Assembly (NCBI GenBank): GCA_965224815.1
Contig: CBDDAF010000003.1
Location: 1,488,001 to 1,552,000 of the forward strand
Length of the DNA: 64,000 bases
Origin: CAYPEL01 sp036479985
GTDB lineage: Bacteria > Pseudomonadota > Gammaproteobacteria > DSM-19610
Reading direction: 5' to 3'
The notes beneath the pieces were generated by a model that was given only the letters and a program-made list of their open reading frames with translations, did no database searches and was not told the DNA's origin. A program made the translations under genes and the position numbers. This document shows positions 35,162 through 44,694 of the stretch, one piece after another (the first letter of the stretch is position 1; each line of letters begins with the position of its first letter).

Positions 35162-36688
35162 CTAGCTTTCGCGGCTGACGCGCAGTACTTCTTCCATCGT
35201 CGTTTCACCACGCAATACCCGGCGCCAACCATCTTGCCGCATGCCGGGTGTATGTTTACGCGCATACTGCTCCAACTCGTGTTCACCGCTGCCATCATGG
35301 ATCATGGTTCGCAAGGTATCATCAAGTTCGACCAGTTCATAAATGCCAGTACGTCCCCGGTAACCCAGGCTACTGCATTCACTGCAACCCACCGCATGAT
35401 ACAAAGTCGGAGAGCTTTCTGTGTCCACACCCATCATTTTACAATCTGCTTCTGAAGCGAGATAAGGATCTTTACAGAATTCACATAAAACCCTGACCAG
35501 ACGCTGGGCAAGCACACCGATCAAACTGGACGATAACAGGAACGGCTCCACACCCATATCCCGCAAGCGGGTGACTGCACCCACCGCGCTGTTGGTATGT
35601 AATGTTGAAAACACCAGGTGACCGGTCAAACTGGCTTGCACGGCAATGTCTGCGGTTTCCAGATCGCGTATTTCACCCACCATCACTATGTCCGGATCCT
35701 GACGCAGTATCGCCCGCAAACCGCGCGCGAAACTCATTTCCACTTTGGTATTAACCTGCGTCTGACCAATACCGTCCAGGTAGTATTCGATCGGATCTTC
35801 AACTGTCATTATATTGCGGCGTTTATTGTTTAGACGTTCCAGTGCCGCGTACAAGGTAGTCGTTTTACCTGAACCGGTCGGCCCGGTTACCAAAACAATA
35901 CCGTGTGGACGGGAAATAAGTTCGTCCATCAGGTTACGCGATTCAGACGCCATACCCAGGTGCTCAAGATCAAGCCTGCCTGCTTGCTTATCTAGCAGCC
36001 GTAACACCACACGCTCACCGTGACCTGACGGCAAGGTAGAAACACGCACATCGACAGCACGCCCCGCTACCCGCAATGAAATACGTCCGTCTTGTGGCAA
36101 GCGCTTTTCAGCAATATCCAGTTTCGCCATCACCTTGATGCGCGACACTAGCAGTGGTGCCAGTACGCGCTGTGGTTGCAAAACTTCACGCAACACGCCA
36201 TCGACGCGGAAACGCACCACCAGCCGACTTTCAAACGGTTCGATATGGATATCCGATGCGTTTTCTTTGATTGCCTCGGTAAGCAGCGCGTTGATCAGAC
36301 GGATGATCGGGGCGTCGTCTTCACTTTCCAGTAAATCTTCAGTTTCGGGCAAGGCTTGTGCAACCTGAAACAGATCAAGTTCCTCAAGATCGCCCATCAT
36401 GGCCATGGCTTCATTTGAACCACGCTCATAGGTTTTTGCCAGCATGGCGTCGAACTGTTCTTTGTCAACGCGCTTAAAACTCAAAGGACGTTTCATGACA
36501 CGCTTTAGTTCAACCAGCGCCTGTGGGTCAGCCTCCGGACCCAGGATTACTTTTGCACTGGCATCATCAAAACTAGTGACCAGTACTGCATGCCGCTTGG
36601 CAAAGGCGAAAGACGGCAAAACCGTTTGATTGTTCGCTGCCGGTTCAACGGCTTGCGGGTCAAGTGATGTTTCAGTGGCTTCAGCCAT
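35162..36688 (-). CDS. gspE: Type II secretion system ATPase GspE
   Basis: The ATPase powers pseudopilus assembly. Walker A is TGPTGSGKTTTLYAAL, the Asp box DPIEYYL, Walker B DIVMVGEIRDLETADIA and the His box LVFSTLHTNSA; the zinc-binding tetra-Cys motif is CEFC..CSEC. The N1E-like N-terminal domain precedes them. The ATG at 36688 overlaps the gspD stop by 8 bases and has GAGGATC upstream; the 21-codon longer frame lies in gspD. The size is 508 aa. Confidence 0.95.
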   Translation of the reverse strand: MAEATETSLDPQAVEPAANNQTVLPSFAFAKRHAVLVTSFDDASAKVILGPEADPQALVELKRVMKRPLSFKRVDKEQFDAMLAKTYERGSNEAMAMMGDLEELDLFQVAQALPETEDLLESEDDAPIIRLINALLTEAIKENASDIHIEPFESRLVVRFRVDGVLREVLQPQRVLAPLLVSRIKVMAKLDIAEKRLPQDGRISLRVAGRAVDVRVSTLPSGHGERVVLRLLDKQAGRLDLEHLGMASESRNLMDELISRPHGIVLVTGPTGSGKTTTLYAALERLNNKRRNIMTVEDPIEYYLDGIGQTQVNTKVEMSFARGLRAILRQDPDIVMVGEIRDLETADIAVQASLTGHLVFSTLHTNSAVGAVTRLRDMGVEPFLLSSSLIGVLAQRLVRVLCEFCKDPYLASEADCKMMGVDTESSPTLYHAVGCSECSSLGYRGRTGIYELVELDDTLRTMIHDGSGEHELEQYARKHTPGMRQDGWRRVLRGETTMEEVLRVSRES

Positions 36689-38717
36689 CGAGATCCTCGA
36701 CATAAGATTTGGGTGCCGACAGATCACCCGACGAAGGCATGGAAACATCACCCTGGTAAGGCGGCGGCAGCTCCAGAAACTGGTTGATTTCAGGCAAGCG
36801 CGGACCTTTGTTACCCGGCATTAGCGGCACACCGTCACCGTGCATTTCAAATTCTTTACCACGAATATAATTGTACTTGTTAACTGAATAACGGGTGGAC
36901 ACATCTGCATCACGCAAAATCGTCGGATGGATGAAAACCATCAGGTTTTGTTTGCTATTGCTGACTGATTTTGAACGGAACAGATAACCCAGTAACGGAA
37001 TATCACCCAGCAAAGGCACTTTCTGTTCTGTTTCAGTCACCTGATCATCAATCAACCCACCCAGCACTAGCACCTGGCCATCTTCCACCAGCACCTTGGT
37101 CTTGATTGAGCGCTTGTTGGTAATAATATCTGCCGCACTGGCATCGTTACTGACCGAAGACACTTCCTGTTCAATCTTCAATATGATTGCATTGCCTTCG
37201 TTGATTTGTGGTGTCACTCTAAGCGTGATACCGACATCTTCACGCTGGATGGTTTGGAAGGGATCAACCGAACCCGATGATGCACCGGTACTACTGAACG
37301 AACCGGTTACAAACGGCACGTTCTGACCAACAATGATTTCGGCCTCTTCGTTATCCATTGTTACCAGTGAAGGTGTTGAAAGGATATTGGTATCACTGTC
37401 AGAAGCTAGCGCCTGTAATATCACACCATAATCAATATTGCCGGTATTAAATTTGCCACCGCCCAATAATAAACCAGGCACGAGACTTCCTAACGCACCT
37501 GACACATCACTGCTGTTCAAACCACCAATTAAGCTCGTTGCACTATTACCCGTATTGGTAAAGTTGGTGCCTGCAACCGGTGCACCGCCTTTCGTATGCC
37601 CATCAACCGCCCATTGCACACCCAGTTCGCGTGCTTTACTCATACTGACTTCAGCGATAACCGCATCAACCAGGATTTGCTGGCGGCGGATATCGAGTTG
37701 CCGGATCACCGCTTCCAGTGACAGCATCAGATCCGGCGGTGCAGTGATTACCAGTGCATTGGTCGATTCATCCGCCTGGATATCCAGCAGCTTGTCGATA
37801 TTCTGCGCGGCAGGTTGTTTGCCTTTGACTTCCTCGGTCTGGGTCTTGCCCACCCCTGTCAGCACTTCAACCAGATCAACGGCCTTGGCGTATTTGAGAT
37901 AGATAACTTTTGTATTGCCACCTTTATCTAGCGGTGTATCGAGATGAGAAATAATGGCACGAAGACGTAAGCGATTAGCACGATCACCGCCCAGCAGCAC
38001 ACTATTTGTTCGTTCATCGGCAACCAGTGACTGCGCCGCCTGGGCCGGTGTTTTACCCTGTGCCGACTTACTACGGTTTACGGCTGTCAATATGCGCACC
38101 ACTTCAGCGGCAGAAGCATGCTCCAGACGAATCACTTCAATTTCAGTATCACTACCTTTGTCGATACGGCGAATAATACTCACCAGCCTTTCAACATTCC
38201 GGGCACGGTCTGAAATGATCAATACATTACTGGCTGGATAGGCTGCCAGATGCCCCTGTTGCGGCACCAAAGGCCGCAGAATTGGCACCAGCTGTGCGGC
38301 AGCGACATTATCGACCTGGATAACCCGCGTTACCATTGCATCACCCCGACCGGGAGATTTATCGTTCGCGTTAGGGATACTGTCTTGCTTGGCGCTGACA
38401 TCCGGCACAATCTTGATGACTTCGCCACTGGGTACCGCAGCAAAACCATGCACCTTTAAGATCGACTGAAAGACTTCATACACTTCGTCACTATCCATTG
38501 GACGCGATGACACTACCGTTACCTTACCTTTCACGCGCGGATCAACGATAAAGTTACGGCCAGTCACTTCTGCGACTGTGCCAATCAGGGCATTGATATC
38601 AGCATCTTTGAGATTGAGCGTAACCGTCTGTGCCGCTAATGGCAGCGCAAAAGTCAGACTGAGTGTTAACACCCAGGCACGCCAGCCGAACCACCAGTTT
38701 TGTTTTATAATTTTCAC
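36681..38717 (-). CDS. gspD: Type II secretion system secretin GspD
   Basis: The outer-membrane secretin has a signal peptide (cleavage near LAAQ), N0 domain VTLNLKDADINALIGTVAEVTGRNFIVDP, three N1-N3 repeats (e.g. VTRVIQVDNVAAAQLVPILRPL and IEVIRLEHASAAEVVRIL) and a C-terminal secretin domain with VPLLGDIPLLGYLFRS. A Ser/Gly-rich gate-like segment (TGSFSSTGASSGS) lies within the secretin domain. The size is 678 aa. It lies 37 bases after gspC. Confidence 0.95.
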   Translation of the reverse strand: MKIIKQNWWFGWRAWVLTLSLTFALPLAAQTVTLNLKDADINALIGTVAEVTGRNFIVDPRVKGKVTVVSSRPMDSDEVYEVFQSILKVHGFAAVPSGEVIKIVPDVSAKQDSIPNANDKSPGRGDAMVTRVIQVDNVAAAQLVPILRPLVPQQGHLAAYPASNVLIISDRARNVERLVSIIRRIDKGSDTEIEVIRLEHASAAEVVRILTAVNRSKSAQGKTPAQAAQSLVADERTNSVLLGGDRANRLRLRAIISHLDTPLDKGGNTKVIYLKYAKAVDLVEVLTGVGKTQTEEVKGKQPAAQNIDKLLDIQADESTNALVITAPPDLMLSLEAVIRQLDIRRQQILVDAVIAEVSMSKARELGVQWAVDGHTKGGAPVAGTNFTNTGNSATSLIGGLNSSDVSGALGSLVPGLLLGGGKFNTGNIDYGVILQALASDSDTNILSTPSLVTMDNEEAEIIVGQNVPFVTGSFSSTGASSGSVDPFQTIQREDVGITLRVTPQINEGNAIILKIEQEVSSVSNDASAADIITNKRSIKTKVLVEDGQVLVLGGLIDDQVTETEQKVPLLGDIPLLGYLFRSKSVSNSKQNLMVFIHPTILRDADVSTRYSVNKYNYIRGKEFEMHGDGVPLMPGNKGPRLPEINQFLELPPPYQGDVSMPSSGDLSAPKSYVEDLDG

Positions 38718-38754
38718 TGTTTATGCTCCTGTTTCAGCATCGCAACCTAAATAA

Positions 38755-39702
38755 TTATTGTGCCGGTAAAGAGAAATTCATAGACACATCTTCGCCACCG
38801 CGCAGCAGTGTCACATTAACATTTTGCCCTTTGCCCAGGGCGCGCATGGCCTCCATTCCTTTTGCCGGATTATCAATCATAACGCCATTGATACTGGTCA
38901 CCACATCACCGGGCTGCAAACCCAGCTCAGCCAATGCTCCCGCTTTGCGTCCAGCCTGCAATCTAAAACCGATAAATTGACCGTTCTTACGTGCCGGCGT
39001 TGCACGCACATATTCCATAAAAGAGTTTGGGTTATTCTTAATCTCACTCCTGTAACGCTGCAAAGCGGCATTTCGGTCAACACCCGAACCGCCCGTACTC
39101 CTCGTCACAGGCCGCGCCTGCCGGTGCGAGATTGACTGTACGGCTCCGCCCCTTTTGCGGTCACGCGGCAACCGCAGCGTTTCATACAGGCCATTACGCA
39201 GCAGGATGACACGATCAGCATGTATCGCAGACAACTTTACGCCACCTGGCAAACTGTCGCCCGGTGCATAGCTATCTTCCTTGCCGCGCTCATCACCGAT
39301 AATTGCCCTGGCTTCATTATCGTCTGCAGACGCAAACACACCGCTCAAAGTCAATCTCAGACTGGTATCAGGCGCATCCACTGGCGCTGCTTCCTGCTTA
39401 ACGGGTTGCGCTCGTGATTCAGCACCAAATAAATGCCAATCAGCAATCTGACGTTCGCTATGCCGTTGTTGATCACGATTGGTGGCCATTATGGCGGGTA
39501 TCGTCCCGGCATCATCAGACGCATCATCGCCAGCAAAAAATGCCCAGCTGATCTGTGCCAGAAGCCATGCCAGCCATAAGACCAACAATAAATTGAGACC
39601 TGGAATTAACCAGCGTGATTTGATTGCCCGCCGCCAATACAGCAGAGCCTGAGGTGGTATCGCAAAACTTTCCATGGTGGTTAAACGGACAGATGCACCC
39701 AT
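38755..39702 (-). CDS. gspC: Type II secretion system protein GspC with PDZ domain
   Basis: One transmembrane helix at about 35-55 is followed by the HR domain (WHLFGAE, LRLTLSGVFASADDNEARAIIGDERGKEDSYAPGDSL in part) that contacts GspD, and a C-terminal PDZ domain (FRLQAGRKAGALAELGLQPGD, VVTSINGV). The ATG at 39702 is preferred (315 aa) because of AAAGAA before it; 39675 and 39747 are also possible. It is the first gene of gspC-D-E-F; gspG-N are not in the window. Confidence 0.92.
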   Translation of the reverse strand: MGASVRLTTMESFAIPPQALLYWRRAIKSRWLIPGLNLLLVLWLAWLLAQISWAFFAGDDASDDAGTIPAIMATNRDQQRHSERQIADWHLFGAESRAQPVKQEAAPVDAPDTSLRLTLSGVFASADDNEARAIIGDERGKEDSYAPGDSLPGGVKLSAIHADRVILLRNGLYETLRLPRDRKRGGAVQSISHRQARPVTRSTGGSGVDRNAALQRYRSEIKNNPNSFMEYVRATPARKNGQFIGFRLQAGRKAGALAELGLQPGDVVTSINGVMIDNPAKGMEAMRALGKGQNVNVTLLRGGEDVSMNFSLPAQ

Positions 39703-39828
39703 TTCTTTAAAAATATACCCGTAATGACCGGACACCACAGGACTCAATGGAGATAATTTTATCAGTGAAATCGATTGATTACGACTAATTACGGCTATAA
39801 AGTCAGCCAGTCTCTATTCACACTCTGT

Positions 39829-41103
39829 TTACCGCCCTCTAGAACCACCTGCGGGTCTGCGTTGGCGGCGATTCCGTTCGTTTCCAGTATGCCTGGAGGG
39901 CCGTTTTTCTCGCCGCACCGGAGGCTTAACCTTAGCCAGTAAATTGTCGGTAACTGGCGACACTTCAATCGTATGTCCGATAAAAATTTCTATCTCTGGC
40001 AATGAGTAAACATACTTCTCACAGGCAAAACTAATCGCGTCTCCATGCGCGCCCAACCGGGCCGTACGGCCAATCCGGTGCACATAGTCTTCTGCATCCT
40101 GTGGTAAATCGTAATTAAACACGTGACTGACTTCAGGAATGTGCAAACCACGTGCCGCGACGTCGGTGGCCACCAGGATAGGCAGCTCGCCCTGCTGGAA
40201 TTGTTGCAACAACGACTGGCGCTTTCGTTGCGGGACATCACCGGACAAAATTGCCGCTTTAAAACCATTTCCTTCGAGAAAACCCCAGACACGTTCAGCA
40301 TCATGCTTGGTGTTAACGAAAACGATAGACCGGCTGGAATTGATTTGCCCCATTAAACCAATTAACAACGGAATCTTATCTTCATTGGCGGTGTGATAAA
40401 GCACCTGGTGAACATTATCCGCAGTCACTTTTTCAGATTCGATCAACACCGACTGCGGATTATTCATATGCTCATAGGCCAGTTCGTTAACCCGATGAGA
40501 CAAGGTTGCAGAAAACAGCAGGCCAAGCCGTTTTTCTGGCTCAGGACAGCGGTTCAGCAAAAAGCGGATATCCTTGATGAACCCCAGATCGAACATTCGA
40601 TCCGCCTCATCGAGCACAATGACCTGCGCGTGGCGTAAATCGAACACGTGCTGTTTGAAATAATCAATTATTCGGCCCGGCGTTCCAATTAATACGTCAA
40701 CACCTTCTACCAGTCTGGCACGTTGCTTATCGTAATCTGTACCGCCATAAGCCAGACCCAACTCCAAACCGGTATAACTACCAATCTTTTCTGCATCACG
40801 ATGAATCTGGATCGCCAGCTCCCGTGTTGGCGCAAGTATTAAGGCACGCACCTGGCTGGGCTTACGAGTGGCTGCCGGTGGGTGTTTTAGAAGATGCGAA
40901 AATGTTGCGACTAAAAATGCCGCAGTTTTCCCTGTCCCAGTCTGCGCCTGTCCGGCCACATCCTGGCCTTCAAGGGCGATTGGAAGGGTCTTCTCCTGGA
41001 TCGGTGTGCAATATAAAAAACCTGATTCTTCAATGCCTTGCATGAGGCTTTCAGGTAAATCAAAGTCGCTAAAACGGGTACTTGATAAATGATCATTTTG
41101 CAT
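39829..41103 (-). CDS. rhlB: ATP-dependent RNA helicase RhlB
   Basis: A DEAD-box helicase, part of the RNA degradosome in E. coli. The Q motif FLYCTPIQ, AQTGTGKTAAF, PTRELA, LDEADRMFDLGF, SAT and HRIGRTARLG are present, followed by a basic Arg-rich tail (RREKRPSRHTGNERNRR). The size is 424 aa. Divergent from trxA-rho exactly as in E. coli, which supports the RhlB label over other DEAD-box proteins. The start at 41103 is used; upstream only a TTG is available. Confidence 0.93.
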   Translation of the reverse strand: MQNDHLSSTRFSDFDLPESLMQGIEESGFLYCTPIQEKTLPIALEGQDVAGQAQTGTGKTAAFLVATFSHLLKHPPAATRKPSQVRALILAPTRELAIQIHRDAEKIGSYTGLELGLAYGGTDYDKQRARLVEGVDVLIGTPGRIIDYFKQHVFDLRHAQVIVLDEADRMFDLGFIKDIRFLLNRCPEPEKRLGLLFSATLSHRVNELAYEHMNNPQSVLIESEKVTADNVHQVLYHTANEDKIPLLIGLMGQINSSRSIVFVNTKHDAERVWGFLEGNGFKAAILSGDVPQRKRQSLLQQFQQGELPILVATDVAARGLHIPEVSHVFNYDLPQDAEDYVHRIGRTARLGAHGDAISFACEKYVYSLPEIEIFIGHTIEVSPVTDNLLAKVKPPVRREKRPSRHTGNERNRRQRRPAGGSRGR

Positions 41104-41284
41104 AGGGCGTGAAGCATAACGGAAAACAAACCTCAACGGGACTTGCAATCTGTTTGTTTTTCAGATGAAATGCATAAAACAACTGCTGTCACACGAATCC
41201 ACTTCTTGATTCAAAGCTTAACACCCCTTTTATTTATATAATTTTCGACGTGTTTTTTTATTTTGGTCCGGGAGGCCTACCAGC

Positions 41285-41611
41285 GTGAGCGATAAAATCG
41301 TTTATCTAACTGATGATTCTTTTCAACAAGAAGTTCTTGATTCCGGCGAAGCAGTCCTGGTGGATTACTGGGCTGAATGGTGTGGCCCGTGCAAAATGAT
41401 TGCCCCCATCCTGCTGGAAATCGCCGACGAGTATGACGGCAAAATTAAAATCGCCAAATTGAATATCGATGAAAACCCGCAAACGCCACCAAAATATGGC
41501 ATTCGCGGCATACCAACATTGATGTTGTTCAAGGATGGCAATGTTGAAGCCACTAAAGTAGGTGCTTTGTCCAAGTCACAGTTAACCGCATTTCTAGATA
41601 CGAATCTGTAA
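41285..41611 (+). CDS. trxA: Thioredoxin
   Basis: The canonical active site WAEWCGPCKMIAPILLEIADEY is present, followed by the cis-Pro segment GIRGIPTLMLFKDG. The size is 108 aa. GTG at 41285 is the start, with GGGAGG 9 bases upstream. It precedes rho in the conserved rhlB/trxA-rho arrangement. Confidence 0.95.
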   Translation: MSDKIVYLTDDSFQQEVLDSGEAVLVDYWAEWCGPCKMIAPILLEIADEYDGKIKIAKLNIDENPQTPPKYGIRGIPTLMLFKDGNVEATKVGALSKSQLTAFLDTNL

Positions 41612-41708
41612 CAAAATCTCTACTCACAATTTCGCATGCACATCTGGATAACCCGGATATAAAACACAACACTGAGTTTAATAGACATTAAATATTTATA
41701 ATCACTTC

Positions 41709-41734
41709 GCGTGCTGTCCGTTCGGATGGCGCGC
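41709..41734 (+). promoter_or_regulatory. Hairpin in the rho leader, possibly attenuation-related
   Basis: GCGTGCTGTCC can pair fully (with wobbles) with GGATGGCGCGC around a GTTC loop, followed by a C-rich single-stranded-looking stretch and the rho ATG. Rho is known to autoregulate its leader in E. coli; a role for this hairpin is inference. Confidence 0.4.
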
Positions 41735-41766
41735 GCCCTACCCAACCTCCAAACGTTTGACAACTT

Positions 41767-43020
41767 ATGAATCTGACCGAACTGAAACAAAAACCAGCCA
41801 CTGAACTTATTAAAGTTGCCCAGTCCATGGGCATAGAAGGCGCCCGCTCCCGCAAACAGGACGTCATTTTTTCCATCTTGAAATCACATGCCAAAAGTGG
41901 TGAAGATATTTTTGGTGATGGCGTACTTGAAATTTTACAAGACGGTTTCGGCTTCCTGCGCGGCGCTGACAGCTCCTATCTCGCTGGCCCAGACGATATC
42001 TATGTCTCACCGAGCCAGATCCGGCGCTTCAGTTTACGCACTGGCGATACGGTTGCCGGCAAGATTCGGCCACCCAAAGAAGGTGAACGTTATTTCGCCC
42101 TGCTGAAAGTCAACGAAATCAATTTCGATAAACCGGAAAATGCCAAGGGTAAGGTCCTGTTTGAGAACCTCACCCCGCTACATCCGGATGATAGGTTGAA
42201 ACTGGAACTGGGTAACGGCAGCACGGAAGATATAACCGCACGTGTCATCGATCTCGCCTCACCCATCGGCAAAGGTCAGCGCGGATTAATTGTATCGCCC
42301 CCTAAAGCCGGTAAAACCATGTTGCTGCAAAACATTGCGCAATCGATTGCGGCCAATCATCCTGAATGTTTTCTGATTGTGTTATTAATCGACGAGCGAC
42401 CGGAAGAAGTCACTGAAATGGCTCGCTCAGTGCGTGGCGAAGTAGTCTCCAGTACATTTGACGAACCAGCCAGCCGCCATGTTCAAGTTGCTGAAATGGT
42501 CATCGAAAAAGCTAAGCGCTTAGTCGAACACAAACGTGATGTTGTCATTCTGCTAGATTCCATTACCCGTCTTGCACGGGCCTATAACACGGTAATTCCT
42601 TCTTCCGGCAAAGTATTAACCGGTGGTGTGGATGCCAATGCCTTGCACCGTCCGAAACGTTTCTTTGGTGCCGCACGAAATATCGAAGAAGGCGGATCAC
42701 TGACGATTATCGCAACCGCGCTGGTAGAAACCGGCTCGCGTATGGACGATGTGATCTACGAAGAGTTTAAAGGTACCGGTAATATGGAAATCCATCTGGA
42801 TCGCCGTATTGCTGAAAAACGCGTTTACCCGGCCATCAATATCAATCGTTCCGGCACTCGCCGCGAAGAACTGCTCACCGGCCAGGATGAACTGCAAAAA
42901 ATCTGGATCCTGCGCAAACTTCTGCACCCAATGGAAGAACTTGCTGCGATGGAATTCATGCTCGACCGGCTCAAGGCCGTGAAAACCAATGATGAATTTT
43001 TTGATTCGATGAAGCGGTAA
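41767..43020 (+). CDS. rho: Transcription termination factor Rho
   Basis: The hexameric RNA helicase has a cold-shock-like RNA-binding domain (GVLEILQDGFGFLR, DDIYVSPSQIRRFSLRTGD) and an ATPase domain with Walker A SPPKAGKTMLLQNIA, Walker B VVILLDSITRLARAYN and the Q/R loop GKVLTGGVDANAL. The size is 417 aa. It follows trxA by 155 bases. Confidence 0.96.
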   Translation: MNLTELKQKPATELIKVAQSMGIEGARSRKQDVIFSILKSHAKSGEDIFGDGVLEILQDGFGFLRGADSSYLAGPDDIYVSPSQIRRFSLRTGDTVAGKIRPPKEGERYFALLKVNEINFDKPENAKGKVLFENLTPLHPDDRLKLELGNGSTEDITARVIDLASPIGKGQRGLIVSPPKAGKTMLLQNIAQSIAANHPECFLIVLLIDERPEEVTEMARSVRGEVVSSTFDEPASRHVQVAEMVIEKAKRLVEHKRDVVILLDSITRLARAYNTVIPSSGKVLTGGVDANALHRPKRFFGAARNIEEGGSLTIIATALVETGSRMDDVIYEEFKGTGNMEIHLDRRIAEKRVYPAININRSGTRREELLTGQDELQKIWILRKLLHPMEELAAMEFMLDRLKAVKTNDEFFDSMKR

Positions 43021-43066
43021 AAATAGTTTTAATTGTATATCTTATCACCGCAAACGGTACAAACAC

Positions 43067-43134
43067 TGTAGGAGCGGCTTCAGCCGCGATAATCACCGTG
43101 CCGCAAACTCATCGCGGCTGAAGCCACTCCTACA
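43067..43134. repeat. REP/MITE-like palindrome, copy 10
   Basis: TGTAGGAGCGGCTTCAGCCG with complement CGGCTGAAGCCACTCCTACA. The long outer arm is visible at the left (GTATATCTTATCACCG). It separates convergent rho and purD. Confidence 0.85.
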
Positions 43135-43143
43135 AATAAAATA

Positions 43144-44421
43144 TTACCTGTCTATCGCCCGGTAACCAATATCGGTGCGGTAATACATGTCTTTCCAACT
43201 AATTTTATTGACCAGTTCATAAGCACGCTTTTGAGCATCCGCTACAGTGTCACCCAATGCACAGGCACATAAAACACGTCCACCACTGGTTAGAACGGCT
43301 GCGTTGTCACTGGCAGTACCTGCGTGGAAAACCTTGAGGCCCTCACCAACCGCTGCATCGAGGCCGGTGATTTCATCACCCTTTTGATAGGACTCCGGAT
43401 ACCCCCCCGCAGCCAACACAACGCCTAGTGACGCCCTTTCATCCCAGTCTGCCTGTACAGCATCCAGACGATGATCAATCGCCGCTTCACACAAGGCAAC
43501 CAGATCGCTTTTCAGGCGCAACATTATAGGTTGGGTTTCCGGGTCACCAAAGCGCACGTTGTATTCCAAAACTTTTAATGAACCGTCAGCAGCGATCATC
43601 AGGCCCGCATACAAAAAACCTGTGTAAGGTTTACCATCGTCTGCCATGCCGCGTACGGTTGGGTAGATCACTTCATCCATCACCCGTTGGTGTAATGCCG
43701 GGGTCACAACCGGTGCCGGTGAATAAGCACCCATACCACCGGTATTCGGTCCAGCATCCCCGTTATCCCGCGCTTTGTGATCCTGCGAAGTCACCAAAGG
43801 CAACACGTGTTCGCCGTCTACCATGACAATGAAACTGGCTTCCTCACCTGTCAGAAATTCTTCTATCACAACGCGGTGACCCGCTTCACCAAAAGTATTA
43901 CCCGCAAGCATGTCACGACAGGCATCGATAGCTTGCGCTTCTGTCTGCGCGAGTATCACCCCTTTTCCTGCCGCAAGGCCATCTGCCTTCACGACAATAG
44001 GCGCACCCTGCTGTTTGATATAGGCAATCGCCTCTTCGAGGTCAGTAAAGTTACCGTAAGCGGCGGTAGGAATCTTATGTCGCGAAAGAAAATCTTTGGT
44101 AAAGGCTTTGGATCCTTCAAGTTCGGCTGCTACTGCCGAAGGTCCAAATATTCGCTGCCCGGCCGCTTGAAAGCGATCAACGATACCGGCAACTAGCGGC
44201 ATTTCCGGGCCAACAATAGTGAGATCGACGCGTTCTTTTTGCGCAAACTGCAGTAACGCAGTGATGTCTTCTGCAGCAATATCGATGTTGGTTAATTTTG
44301 GTTCGCGGGCTGTACCGGCGTTGCCGGGCGCGACGTAGACCTGTTCAACTTTTTCTGATTGGGCTGCTTTCCAGGCCAGCGCGTGTTCGCGGCCACCGCC
44401 ACCGATGATTAGAACTTTCAT
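43144..44421 (-). CDS. purD: Phosphoribosylamine-glycine ligase
   Basis: PurD makes GAR from phosphoribosylamine, glycine and ATP, the second step of purine synthesis. The start MKVLIIGGGGREHALAWKAA, the ATP-grasp loop ADGLAAGKGVILA and the RFGDPETQPIMLRLKSD motif are all characteristic. The size is 425 aa. It follows purH on the same strand, as in the purHD operon, but is separated by 273 bases full of repeats. Confidence 0.95.
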   Translation of the reverse strand: MKVLIIGGGGREHALAWKAAQSEKVEQVYVAPGNAGTAREPKLTNIDIAAEDITALLQFAQKERVDLTIVGPEMPLVAGIVDRFQAAGQRIFGPSAVAAELEGSKAFTKDFLSRHKIPTAAYGNFTDLEEAIAYIKQQGAPIVVKADGLAAGKGVILAQTEAQAIDACRDMLAGNTFGEAGHRVVIEEFLTGEEASFIVMVDGEHVLPLVTSQDHKARDNGDAGPNTGGMGAYSPAPVVTPALHQRVMDEVIYPTVRGMADDGKPYTGFLYAGLMIAADGSLKVLEYNVRFGDPETQPIMLRLKSDLVALCEAAIDHRLDAVQADWDERASLGVVLAAGGYPESYQKGDEITGLDAAVGEGLKVFHAGTASDNAAVLTSGGRVLCACALGDTVADAQKRAYELVNKISWKDMYYRTDIGYRAIDR

Positions 44422-44446
44422 ATGATTTTCTCTATTGGATATTTTT

Positions 44447-44692
44447 TAGCCACTGAAAGCACAAACCGTAATGGATAAATATAGTATTACTTCGACTTAA
44501 CCCCCTCTCCCTCAGGGAGAGGGTTGGGGAGAGGGGATTAGATTAAGGCACTTGTCTAATTAGATCCCCTCTCCCTGTCCCTCCCCCTGAAGGGGAGGGG
44601 ATGGTTATTTTATTGCGGTAATAAATATTCATGCCCAGTGTGCAGCTTCTTTAACTAGAATATTTATTTGTCCGTGTATTCCGTGGCAAAAA
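44447..44692. repeat. Composite repeat: CCCTCTCCCT pair inside a CACGGAA palindrome
   Basis: The outer arms are TTAGCCACTGAAAGCACAAA.. at 44447-44482 and ..TTATTTGTCCGTGTATTCCG at 44661-44692. Between them at 44501-44602 is a paired CCCTCTCCCT element. The arrangement suggests insertion of one repeat into another. Confidence 0.65.
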
Positions 44693-44694
44693 TA

